A stretch of 47,100 bases of DNA from Dipetalonema caudispina (taxonomy: Eukaryota; Nematoda; Chromadorea; Rhabditida; Onchocercidae): assembly GCA_013365325.1 (NCBI GenBank), contig JABVXV010000418.1, positions 1 to 47,100 on the forward strand, in the 5' to 3' direction. The notes under the pieces are model-generated. The model was not told where the DNA came from. It made no database searches and was given only the letters and a program-made list of their open reading frames with translations. Each line of letters begins with the position of its first letter. Within the stretch, counting starts at the first letter, position 1. The translations under genes and the position numbers were made by a program. Below, one piece after another: positions 32,501-44,031 of this stretch.

Positions 32501-32533
32501 CAATGGACTAAAAGGCATCGTGTAAAGGTCTAA
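29503..32533 (+). CDS. Secreted low-complexity protein ending in a Ground-like (Grl) domain
   Basis: Exons 29503-29931, 30399-30521, 30861-30926, 31068-31204 and 31339 onward join in phase. The start MAILIMLTVVVVILPPSKS is a signal peptide. The body is rich in Arg, Asn, Gln, Ser and Pro, with RLPPPPNP and YPPSQQPSS. If exon 5 is read through, the protein stops at 31726 (380 residues). A Grl domain follows in 31915-32019 and 32291-32533: CINDPC, CNSPRLKQIILQ, then NIVERNAEASKQAIYN, CNVICGTGFYSYIA and CYAF. These match the nematode Ground-like, hedgehog-related family of secreted cuticle/epithelial proteins. The Grl exon has a stop upstream in frame and no ATG, so it needs upstream exons. Ending exon 5 at 31684 (AAC, donor GTGAAT) gives an in-phase join and 482 residues. 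Unsure points are that donor, the exon 2 donor, and the weak final acceptor TTTAAAG. Confidence 0.7.
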
Positions 32534-33801
32534 CATTGCTAATTCCTCACAGCTTCATAATCAGTAAAGTATTTTTTGTAATTTCCAAAAGACATTTAAT
32601 GAAACTATTAACTTTTAATTATTACTTGTTGCATGCGACATCATAAGGATCTTTTATATTCAAGTCGATGAACATATTTTAAGCTATATTTACATCATAG
32701 ATGTCTCAGAGAATTCATTCCCCGCGTTGATATCTTCTCGAAAAATAGTTGCTTGCTATACCACAGAAAATCACATCATAATTAACGATTCTTTTGTAGC
32801 AATAATCTTATCATGTTATGCTTACTATTTATTCCAGCAGACAACTTGTTTCAAAATTACTTTTTGAATAGACATAGAATATTCTGTGCCATAACTTGTT
32901 TAATACAATGAAAAATGGGATTCAACAAAATGTAGCGAGAGCACAGAAGAACGTTCAGAATTCAAGAAACTATCTACATCTTGAATTTCAAGAAAAATCC
33001 AATCTAGGATCCAGAAATACTTATCAGTAATATGATGAAATTTCTCAACAAAATTTATTGAATGATTTTTGTATAATATCAAGTTAATCTAAAATAGAGA
33101 AGAAAAAGCTTATGTTCAATCTCTAGCTCGACGATTCATTTCTGACAGAAAACATAACAACAGAGAAAAACGATGGTACTAATATGTAAAATAGAACATA
33201 CTATACCAAAAAGAAACATCAAAAAAGTTGAAACAGAAATTTCCTCAAATTAAGCCATAATAAATTGTGATAAACAGCGGAAAAACGAAAATGTATGCTT
33301 TTATCTCAAACAAGAACAATACTGATGAGATCAACTGTGGCACCAAACATACTCTATCCAGCAATAAAACCAATAATTTAATTCCTTCCTAAAGAAAATT
33401 TCGACGACAACCTCAATAAATTACCCCATGGTTTAACAAAGTTTTCAAAATTTAAATATGTGTTCAACGAAGTAAATCAAGTCTAATGTTATTTAGATAA
33501 TTTTTTCTGTAAGCTGCTTAAGGTAGGCCAGACAAATAAATGGAAGAAACAACTCCTAATAAAAAAACAAAATAGTCCTTGACAATCTAGAAAACTTGAA
33601 TTCTGCTTGAACAATAATTATTGCTGCTCCTCATCAGATTTAGAATTCCGAGTTTTAACAAAATTCGGAATATAGTTTGAAATACCAAAAACCACTGTAA
33701 GAACAATAAAGTATTTGGAAAGTAAAAAACATCCAGTGTTCGCAGTTTACGCATACAATTTAGGTTAACTGTTTTTCCTTTTTCGTCAATCCATAAATTG
33801 C
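32534..33801. other. Intergenic between convergent genes
   Basis: About 1.3 kb of AT-rich sequence with no supported gene. The reverse-strand frame at 33587-33805 has no family likeness. Confidence 0.55.
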
Positions 33802-34107
33802 TCAAACGTTCATGAACGTTTTTTGTCGTACAGTGTCACCATTGTCCTGAACAAAGAGACTTAAATTAGAACAGGAAATTTATATGTATATAATGTATAC
33901 AACGGTAACTTAATTTTCGAGATTCTTCGAGAGATGAAATTGGTGGCTCTCATCCTAACAGAACATGAGGATTAAGGTCAGTAGAAGGAACTACTTATCA
34001 TCAAAAAATATGGGCAAATTTTTACATTTCTACAACTCACATAAAGATCACTTATTTTTGAGATTTTCTTCAGATAAAATCAAAGGTTGGATATAACATG
34101 AAATTAC

Positions 34108-36530
34108 TTACTTGTAGAAACCACTTTGAGCCCGCTGTCTCTTTGACGAACGCATGTTACCTGATTCATCAGATGAAGATTCCGTTGCACTATCTTCAAT
34201 GTTGTTCTGAATAACTGCTGCATTAACACTGGTAGCTTTCGCAACTGATGGGTTGGAACGAAAACGACTCTTAGTAGACCTACGTCTCTTCGATGTTGGG
34301 ACTCCACCCATTTCTTCTGAATCTCCCACTTCTTTGGTATTTTCTGCTTTTCCATTTTGCTGAGATTTAGAAAGCACCGACTGGTTCGATAGCGAATCTG
34401 TTAATGTTTTGGATCGCTTACGAAGTCCCGAAGTGCCTGCTAAAGGACCACCAATACGCGAAATTTTCTGTGTCATTGAGGGCATCTGTTCCTTCAAACT
34501 AGCTAGCTTTTTCCTTGCTATTTCAGCACCTGTTGAGTACTCTCGTAAAATTTTTGGCACTTTGCGAATTCTTTTTGGCAAATCATCGCCAGAATCCGAT
34601 GTAATATTTTTATCGAATGTTATACCATCTTCTTCACTTTTGATGGTTTTAAGATGCGTTTGTTTCGACATAACACCATTTTTGCTACCTCGTTTTTCTT
34701 TGTTATCATCTGATTCGAAACAGTGCATAAAGTCTGGAAAATATTCAGCAAATTTTTCGGGATATAAAAGTTTTGCGGTTTTGAAAGCTCTTACGAGGCG
34801 CTCCATTGCCAAATCTTCAACAGATGTACTACTGGTACTCACTTCTCCTCCAGATTTCATCTTCTTTGCTTTTTTTCTTTTCTGTGATTCCTTAATCCAT
34901 TTCTCAGGAAGAATGAATTCATTAAAATGCTGATTTTGCGCATCTAGTACTTTTTTCGAAATGAGAAATGCTTGCTTGATATTGTCCGCATCTTTCATAC
35001 GTTTTTTTAGGATACCTCCTTTGATTCCACAAGCAAAACTTCGTGATTTTGATGTTTCCTTTTTTCTGGCACCATTTGCTGCCGGTAGGAATGCAAAGCG
35101 CCGCGATCTGCTACCTTTTTTTTGAGCAGAAGCATATCGGCCACATCGAGAACGTCGTTTGACACTGAACGTTGAAACGTTATCGTCAAACCGATCTTTT
35201 TGAAAACGTATTCGTTTGCCAGCACCACTTTTATTGGAGCCACCTGTTTCTGAATAGCTGCTTGCAAAAGACCCCACAAGATTATTACGATAGCCTTAAA
35301 AGAAACTTTTCACGTTATAGCAGATATTATGGGCGTTGTGCAGAAATTTCTTCAATTTATTGAAGTTAATCAACGTAAAAATTTGCTAATCTATCCATTT
35401 TTTCCCACAACTTTCTGAACAAAATACAGAAATGTAGCGACAGATTACATAAATAAGTTGTTGTTTACTAATTTTAGCAAATCTTCTGATAAATGAATAA
35501 TAAAAACAGTCTTCACCTTGTCCTTTGGCCAATACAGCATAATCGAGTATTTTACGTGGTCGACAACGTTCAACTTTGTCCGTACTCAATTCCTCCAAAT
35601 GATTCATAGCAACTTTTGATGGACGGGCAACACTGTCATCAAAATCCAACAACGTATTCAAATCCTAAAAGAAAGCAAAGATTTACATTTCAACGCATAT
35701 CTGAATGGCTATACGAAGACACTATAGGCGTACACCATCAAATTTAAGTTCATACGTACATTATTCCCTACCCAATTACAAATTCAGCAGGTCTTAATTG
35801 CTGATGTAGACTACCAGTAACCTTTAGAAATGAAAATCTTTTCTCTAATATAAGACAAGCATAAAATAATAGGTTCTTTCATTGTCTTTACAAGAAAATA
35901 GGTAGAACAACTTCTTAAAAGATCAGAAACAATCAAACGTTTAAAGACGAATTACATTCGTACTACATGAAAACTTACCATCACATAAACTGACATTTGC
36001 AAAATTAGTAACTGCAGAATGAGTAATGGAGAAATGATGCAGCTTTTGATGTGGGTTCTCGGCAATACTATTACGAACTTGCTTAGCATTTGCATTTCAA
36101 ACTTAAATGGGAAATACCCAAACCACACAAATATTTTGCAACTAATTAATTTGAATTCATCAATTTAGTAGGATAAACAAGAGCTTCTGAAAAAAAAAAG
36201 CATCAACTACCTGTTCCATGTGCAATTTTTTGAATATCTGGGCCAATTTACGATCCTTCATTTCGCGATCTGGGTCGAATGCTGATGATGGCTCTGGAAA
36301 AAGGTGCAGAACCATCATGAGAAAAAAATTTCTTAGTTCCACAAACGTGACAAAAAATTCGTAGTTCCATATAAACTGTTGCAATTTGTTCCTATTTTCA
36401 TGTAGTAGAATTTTATCGTAATTGAAATTTGAATCTGTTTGCAAAAGAACTCAAGGAATTACTAAAAATGAAACTGTAACCCATAATCCTTACCATGAAG
36501 TACAGCAGTTCCCACAGTGCTCGCTTCCAT
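34108..36530 (-). CDS. Lys/Arg/Ser-rich, probably nuclear protein of unknown function
   Basis: Exons in transcription order: 36494-36530, 36211-36293, 35517-35664, 34108-35294 (1455 nt, 484 residues), all in phase. The start MEASTVGTAVLHEPSSAFDP is followed by a charged segment (REMKDRKLAQIFKKLHMEQ) and an acidic one (DLNTLLDFDDSVARPSK). The large last exon is basic and probably mostly disordered, with many nuclear-localisation-like clusters (KESQKRKKAKKMK, SKRRRSTKSRFR, RSSKRQRAQ) and Ser/acidic patches (SATESSSDESG) like casein kinase sites. One ordered-looking part is ERLVRAFKTAKLLYPEKFAE. I do not recognise a domain; a chromatin or RNA-binding role is only a guess. The TAA at 34108-34110 overlaps a perfect donor (CAA then GTAAGT). 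Splicing there to 33810-33846 would replace the last Lys with a 12-residue in-frame tail. A long forward-strand frame at 34409-34933 is its shadow. Confidence 0.82.
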
Positions 36531-37213
36531 TTCATATGAAAATTCTGTTTAGCACTTGAGATTGAAATTTTCACTGAAAATTAGTGAAAAGATAGTGAGA
36601 AGTTCAAACTTTTATTACTCGAACTGAAGTAAGTATCTCAATATATCAAATTCTTCACAAATCTCATTATACTTGATGAACTGAAATATGAAGCAAATTT
36701 TACTTTAAAGTGTACAGGCTACTTTATCTTATTCATGGACTCTTTATTGAGATTTCCATCATTTACTTTAGATATAAAAAATGAATCCTTTTGATGTCAT
36801 AACATATGCTTCTCAGCACAATCAAATTTTGTCTCACTTAATATTCGAAATTAGCAACAGAACCTGACAACTGCTTTAAAATTATGAAAGCTAACTAAAA
36901 TGTTCACTGTATATCCTGTGCAAACCAGATATGTTATAAGTCCTATTTTACGTCGAGTCAATTCTGGCTAACCTAAACAACAACTATTACAAGATTAATA
37001 ATCTTAACAAACATAATGAGTGAAATGATAAGATAATATGTTATTGAAACTATAAAAGCCAAGCTTAAGTGATAGTTGAAGTTAATGCACTATTGTAAGA
37101 AATTTTTGAAAATAAGCACATTTTAAAGATACTATCTTAAAATATAATATGTGAACTATGTATAGCAAAAAATCGCTGAACGTAGTACAGGAATAATAAA
37201 AAAGCATTAGATA

Positions 37214-37245
37214 GGTGTGTGTGTGTGTGTGTGTGTGTGGGTGTG
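37214..37245. repeat. (GT)n microsatellite
   Basis: About 32 bp of near-perfect GT repeats with one G interruption. Seen directly. Confidence 0.95.
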
Positions 37246-39033
37246 CATATGATGTATGTGAATGTTATTATTAAAGCAAATCCCTCATGTAGATGACGTG
37301 TCAACATATCAGAAAGAAGGATGGAGGCAAAAAAACTGAGGTTAGTTAGTGCTCATTTGAAGCTGCAACTCCATGGGAACCCCCTAAATAATCTATCGAT
37401 CGTGACCTGAAGCGACTAAACACAGTCTGCACGAATTGTGCAAGGGGAGAATAAAACCGTCAGAGAAGTTGCACTGTATGCTACAGCGTGATACTATATG
37501 AAGAAGTAGAGAATAAGAAACAAGACCAGTTAAAACAATACCACATAGTATGTGGTACTTCCTCCAGAAGATGTTTACATCATCTACCTTAGTTGCTACT
37601 TCACCTTTATCTTCGAGGTTTATGCACATTTCGGTCAGTTCCATGCATATCTCCTCGGTTTTTCATGAATCTGTACCCGTTTTCCTACTTCCATCCTTAC
37701 CTTTGTAATTTATTTGTCACACCATAATACATCTAATATGAAAGAAAGTTTATTATCCAATTCTCTTCGTGACTACATTTCATCTTATACATCATGCCGG
37801 GAGTTCTATACTATAATCGTAAATGATCGTACTTTCTTTTTGTCATAATTACAGTTTCTAGAAAGATGGCAACAATTTTTGGCTGATAGGAACAGGATGA
37901 CCATCGATAAGCAGAAATGGTTATCAATGATGTCAGTAAGAGATTGCATATCTTATGGAAATCATCATTTCATGTTTGAAGGCATCTACAGTTCACAAAT
38001 GAATGAATGCAAGTGATCATGGGAATGAGTTAACCTTTCCACTATGGTAAAGATCGCAGGGAACAGCATTTGGTTTAAACTATGTGAAGAAAATGTGAAC
38101 GGTTAGCTACCTTGCATATCTATCATTCAATTACAATTAAAAATGCGACCAGTCTTTACGTCTTATAATTCAATGCATTTAACTGTATTCCTCAAGTTAA
38201 TGATAACTAGTAACTAACAAACTTCGGAACTAACAAACTTATCTGGTTTTATTCCTTTGAAACTACTAGAAGTAACTAAGGATACCAAAAATACTTTCAA
38301 TCGCCAGAAGATCAGATTGAAATATTCTATATTAGCCCAACATTCCAGTCAAGAACATGTAGAATAGATTAAAACCAGTCTCGAGAACATTTTCTACACG
38401 CTAAGTACCGAATCACTAGAACCGATGATTAAATCATCCTTCCCTATTCTTCTTAAATCAATTCAAAAGCTTAGTATTTCTGTTGCAAAATTTCAACAAA
38501 GACAAACTTTATACTACTTCTCTCGTACACTTTTATTTCGTTTATTTGTAATCAATAAGTTACTAATCAATCCATAAATGAAACGAACAACAAACCTTTG
38601 TTCCAGAATTTGTCCAAAAAATCAATATATGTGTGGATACTTCTTCTTTTTTTCTGCACACCTGTAGTGTATTTTTTTTCTCTCTCTTAAGTCTGAAATT
38701 AAAACGAAGCCATAAACTCTATGAATATATTTATTACATCAGGAAAAAAGAAAAAAAAAGAAAGAAAAACGTTTGCATACGTAATACATGCAAAATGCAA
38801 AGTTTAGAGGTAAACAAAGATTTATAGGAAAAGGTAACTTAGCTGGTAATTTTGCACCTGAAAAATTTTTCTTGCAGCTTATTCCTTCACCTTCGAAGAG
38901 AAGAAAAGAGGAAATATGTCCTGCTCACGACTAACGAAAGAGATCACTCCAACTTCAATGATAAGCGTGTCACGAGGATAGATAGATGCATGCTGTGAAG
39001 ACGTGCAGGACAGTGCATGCAAGTGTGATGTTA

Positions 39034-39083
39034 GCGTGCGCACGCGTCTTTTCCAATCACATCTCCAATCACATTATCACGTG
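39034..39083 (+). promoter_or_regulatory. Motif cluster upstream of NDUFS2: TGCGCACGCG, paired CCAATCACAT, CACGTG
   Basis: Within 50 bp of otherwise AT-rich DNA are GCGTGCGCACGCG (39034-39046), two direct copies of CCAATCACAT at 39053-39062 and 39065-39074 (12-bp period), and an E-box CACGTG at 39078-39083. The first resembles the vertebrate NRF-1 site with one mismatch; the repeats contain CCAAT boxes. It is about 650 bp before the NDUFS2 start codon. The regulatory role is inference. Confidence 0.4.
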
Positions 39084-39736
39084 CGGTATGCGTGTATAAT
39101 ATTTGAACAAATATGTCAGCAATATTTTTTTTTTTAAGTAGCGTAATTCGTGAATTTCTGAGATGTATTAGATAGAGTAAAAAGTTACATTACATCGTGT
39201 ATCTCTTATAATTCAATGCATCTATTAAATATTTTTGTTTACTGTTTAAGAGTGAAGGTTTAACTTTGTTATAATTTCTCCAGAAAAAGAAATTCGCGGA
39301 AGGGATGCTGGTATCTTCCCGTAAATTCATGCGAAAGGTTGAAGTAGTGTTGATTTTTAACCTAATTTAAATTATCCGAAGAGAAACCTGATTTTGACCG
39401 TAGAAAATGATGCTTAGAAGACAGGAGATACATTTGTTTTATGAAGACGGGAAGCGTATGGGAAATATCGCGTTTTGTTATTATAAGTAATAATAAATAT
39501 AACACTATAGCCCTTGGCTAAAGCTTATCTACAGTATAATTAACATTATTATATATAAGGTTCGCTTATGATTTTTTTTTCATATTTTTCTTTGATACTA
39601 TGTAGTGAGTAGTACGTAGAATCACATCGTTATCGAATATATGAATTTATTAAATATATGATGTTACATTAGCTTAATTATTGATATTAATTGAACCATG
39701 TAAATAAGTAATTATTTACAGGGGCTCAACTGGAAA

Positions 39737-42609
39737 ATGGGTGCAGTGGGCCAAGCTAGATGCTTACTAACACAAGTAACTCGATCAGTACCAAACACAT
39801 TATCATTTGGAAAACGCGGTTCGCATAATTTGTGGTATCCTGATGCCGAATTTATGCGTGAATTCAAGGTCACCTTATTTTAAAGGAAATTTGGAGAAGG
39901 GCTCGTGGATATAATGTGAGCTGTGTGATTTGTCTCTGCTTCATTTTAACTTGGAGAAAAATATTTCCTGGATATGATCCAGATTTGTTTGGCGATGCTT
40001 AAACTTTTTACTAACTCTTTCTAAGGTTTGACATGTAAAGTCTTCATTTGTTGTATTCATTTTTCAGAAACCAAGTGTCGTTGGAAGGGTATGGATGCCA
40101 AAACCGACGGAGTATGAGAAGAATGTTGGAATTGATCAATTGTTTGAGAAAGCAAGTTGGCAGCCGGTTCTACCTGACTTAAGTGAAATACATGAAAAGC
40201 CACTGCATTACTACTTATTGAATTTTGGACCACAGCATCCGGCAGCACATGGAGTTCTTCGTCTTGTACTCGAATTGGACAATGAAGTATCATTGAGATT
40301 TCAGTTTAAGTTCAAATGTGGATTCAGATTTTCTTAACACTATAAACCCATATTAATTCTCTCAGATACCGATCTTTTACTTAATTTGGGAAATATTTTT
40401 GTTTCTGAAAAATTTAAGTTTCATTTACTGTATCTTGAACATGTCCATGGTTCAAACTAGAATTTAAAATTTAATGAATTTTTACAAGGTATCTTTGCTT
40501 CCAGATGGTAATAAAAGCAGATCCACATATCGGTCTTCTGCACCGTGGCACAGAGAAACTGATCGAATATAAAACTTATACCCAAGCAGTACCATATTTC
40601 GATCGCATGGATTACGTATCGATGATGTGCAATGAAACAGCATTTGCACTTTCCGTTGAAAAATTATTGGGAGTTGATATTCCACCAAGAGCTAAATTTA
40701 TCAGAAGTTTCTTTTATCAAAAGACTTCCAGTTTTTTTTATTCCTATTTAGTGAATAGCGGTGTTGTATTGCAGTTTGAGATACCAATCCTCATTCTAGA
40801 TCCACAGATATATTTTTTTGATATTGACAGAACCCATGTAGGCTATTCAAGTCTTGCTCCTAGATTTTCGCATTTCAGGCATTTAGCGTGTCTTCCAATG
40901 TATCCATATTTTGTTAATAAGATTATCTGTCAATTTTCGACACTGTTGGCATCAGTTATTGAATTAACAATCATGCCAATAATTAGGTGACTTTATTTGC
41001 AGCTCTGATGAATGAACTGACTCGTATACAGAACCATTTGATGGGTATTACAACACATGCTTTGGATATTGGTGCAATGACTCCTTTATTTTGGATGTTT
41101 GAGGAACGTGAAAAAATGTTTGAGTTCACGTAAGCCAAATGAATTATTTTTTATCTTAATCTTGTTTGTTTTTCCTTTAGATATTGTTTGGGGACTTATG
41201 GTTCAGACTTTAGAGGATCCGAAGATTAGAGTTTCAGTTATAGAAGGTTGTGATGCAATTTTCTTTCTTTCTTGGTCCTTTGGTACATTCCAGAAAAATA
41301 GCAGATAGTTCGATTCAGTCGGAGGTCACGAATTTGCTACAGTCATGGTAATGGTTTTTCATTTTCAGTGAACGAGCATGCGGAGCTAGAATGCATTCAA
41401 ATTACGTGCGTCCAGGAGGTGTCGCATGGGATTTACCACTTGGTTGGATGGATGATGTATACGATTGGGCATTACGATTTCCACAGAGACTGGATATGAT
41501 GGAAGATCTGTTAACAGGCAACCGCATCTTCTTGGTAATTTTTTCTAGTTCTCTAAGAGAATTGACATTTGTGATTTATCTACAATGCCACCGAAAGCGC
41601 TCTTTTTTGTGATTTTCTTCGGCATTTGAACCATTAAAATACACAAAATCTGGGATTATTCAGCCTAATTTTTTATTATATTTAGTCAAGAACTGTAGAC
41701 ATCGGACTTGTTAAAGCAGAGGATGCCTTGCTTTGGGGTTTTTCTGGTGTTATGCTTCGAGGATCCGGTATTAAATGGGATGTACGTAAAGCACAGCCGT
41801 ATGATGCATATGATCAAGTGGATTTCGACGTTCCTGTCGGTATAAAAGGAGACTGTTATGATAGGTAAGTTCAGCAAATTCAAAATCTGTCCATATTATA
41901 TGGCACATGTTTTTATCATTATCGTTGCAGATATTTAGTAAGAATGGAAGAGATGCGTGAAAGTGTGAAAATTGTTTTTGAGTGTTTAAATAAGATGCCG
42001 CCTGGTGAAATTAAAATTGACGACCATAAAGTGGTTCCTCCTAAACGCACTGAAATGAAGGTAAAATTTTAGTTGTAATTTAATTATATAAAGTTTGGTT
42101 TAATTATCTCGTGAGCAGTCAATGAATTCATCTTTAATTACCACATACTTATGACAGTGATAATAATGGTGTCAAGTATTTAAGCTGCAGTGAAACAGTT
42201 CTTGGATGAATGGGTTAAAGTTACTTTGAATGGATTAAATCATAATATTCCAGCAAAATATGGAATCGCTGATACACCACTTCAAGTTTTACACCGAAGG
42301 TTACCAGGTGCCACCCGGTGCTACTTATGTTCCAATTGAAGCCCCCAAAGGAGAATTTGGTGTGTATTTGGTGTCGCAAGGTGAATCAAGGCCTTATCGA
42401 TGTTTCGCTCGATCACCTGGGTATTATTTTTTGAATATTACAAATTTTAATTTTTCATTTTAATTAAGCGTGTTTCTGGTGCATATTTTTGCATTTTCAG
42501 ATTTCCACATCTTGCTGCAATTAATGATATATGCCACATGTCCATGTTGTCAGATGTTGTAGCAGTTATTGGTACTCTGGACCTTGTTTTTGGAGAAATT
42601 GATCGATAA
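39737..42609 (+). CDS. NDUFS2: Complex I 49 kDa subunit (NADH:ubiquinone oxidoreductase, NDUFS2)
   Basis: Nine exons: 39737-39868, 40068-40286, 40505-40706, 41003-41129, 41369-41534, 41686-41864, 41931-42060, 42254-42420, 42501-42609 (1431 nt, 476 residues, close to the usual length). It is a core subunit of mitochondrial complex I, and with its partner PSST/NDUFS7 lines the ubiquinone pocket. The N-terminus ([19 protein letters not shown]) is basic and suits mitochondrial import. Family motifs are intact: [83 protein letters not shown] and [13 protein letters not shown], ending [12 protein letters not shown]. His in the HPAAHG loop and Tyr in RMDYVS are the known quinone-site residues. C. 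elegans has two paralogues (gas-1, nduf-2.2); I cannot tell which this is. All junctions are GT-AG and in phase. Confidence 0.97.
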
Positions 42610-44031
42610 CTCAGCGGTGATCATCGAAATTTTCTTTTGAGAAACTACATCAAATTTTTATATTTGTTAGAATTAGCACCATTCGGTGGATGATGTTTTC
42701 CTAACTGGTTCTGGCAACAAAATAGGGAAGGAAAAGATCGTGCATGTAATGCACAAGCATGAAGTGACTGCTTTACAGGGAAGCGCTTATAGCAATTGTA
42801 GGACAAATAGATTATGTTAATCTGATTCTGCAGCACTGCTGAAATTAATTGACTTACTGTCTGCATTTCAAGTTCTAAAAAAAGGGAAGGATTGGAACAA
42901 TTTCCAGACAGTTCTATTTTGCTGAATTGGCGAAATAGTTGGAAAAGAGGAATATTCCTTTATTTCTCTAATTAATGGAGAAATAAAGGAAGATTTATTT
43001 AGTAATAAGTAAATTATGATAGTATCTGCAGTGAGTTATTGGTAGTTAGTTAGACTGCTATTTGCATTAGCATACTTCGTTTTTCCTTTGTAATGTTTGT
43101 ACTTTCATATCTCCTCTAGTTTCCTTAATATGTTTTTTAGTATATTTTGGTAAGTTCTTTTTCTACCTCTGATGTTTTTATGCTTGTAAATTTCCTTTAT
43201 TAATATTGTTAAAACATTTCGCATTGCGACCTTTGTGTAGAAAGTGCATATATCATCTATTTTTACCTTGTTTCTTTCCTACCACTCTGTCCTTTTTTTT
43301 TGCCTGAAGTAGAATGTATTTATCTACTGGTTTTACCCGAATGTGATTTTATTATTTTTCAAAGTTAAATTTACCATGTTTTTAAGAGTGCAGTTTTGTT
43401 TTATTTTGTCTTGGTTTTCAATTGTAAAAAATTCAACAATCATTGATATTCTCATTAAACTGTGTGGTATTTAATTTCATAATTTAAGACCTTAAGATCC
43501 ATTGTAATCCTCTTTTTTCATAGTGCTCAGTTTTTATCCCTCATACGTTGCCAGTTTTTTATTTCTCAGCTACCTTTTATTGTATTTGATTGTATATTGC
43601 AAAAATAGTGGCATGGTTTCGCCACATTTTTTCTCAGTATTATTTGAAAAAGTAAATTCATAGAAATGTAGTAGTGTCTCATTTTGTGACGTTTTATGGT
43701 GGGTTGTTTCCATTTCTTACAAAAGGTGAATTTGAAATATTTCTTTTATAATATGTGGCACTCTACCGTATTCAATTCATGCCGATTCAGGATAACTTCC
43801 CTTTTCAATTTTCTCTAGTTCATGATGAGTAAGGAATATTATAAAGGAAAGGTTTAAACTTTTGATTTCACTGACTAATAGTAGAATGTATTAGATGTCC
43901 TATACAATCTCTGTAGTAGTCTTTCTTAAATATTTAACACCCTATTAGAATTAGAATAGGATAGCGGTGATTTTCAAGAAAATGAAGGAGTTTATTTTTT
44001 CTATTTCTAGAATAATCGCGATTGGAGTGTT
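42610..44031. other. Intergenic, T-rich
   Basis: About 1.4 kb. The first part should be the NDUFS2 3' UTR; 43050-43780 is strongly T-rich on the forward strand. A small possible first exon for the next gene is at 43823-43852 (MMSKEYYKGK, then GTTTAA), which would join in phase to the acceptor at 44010. Otherwise nothing recognised. Confidence 0.5.

Larger units (their letters stand above)
36531..39736. other. Intergenic between divergent genes, with a GC-richer regulatory patch
   Basis: About 3.2 kb between the starts of the basic protein gene and NDUFS2. No supported gene. It holds a (GT)n run at about 37214-37245, pyrimidine- and purine-rich stretches near 38640-38770, and a compact motif cluster at 39034-39083. 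TTTACAG at 39714-39720, 16 nt before the NDUFS2 ATG, looks like a trans-splice or cis acceptor. Confidence 0.6.

Noticed and set aside
34409..34933. 174-codon forward-strand open frame
   Set aside because: It lies wholly inside the last exon of the reverse-strand basic protein gene; its composition is the antisense of Ser/Lys-rich coding.
41099..41308. Forward frame running from exon 4 of NDUFS2 into the intron
   Set aside because: Not in the NDUFS2 frame; the GTAAGC donor at 41130 and acceptor at 41368 restore the conserved protein.
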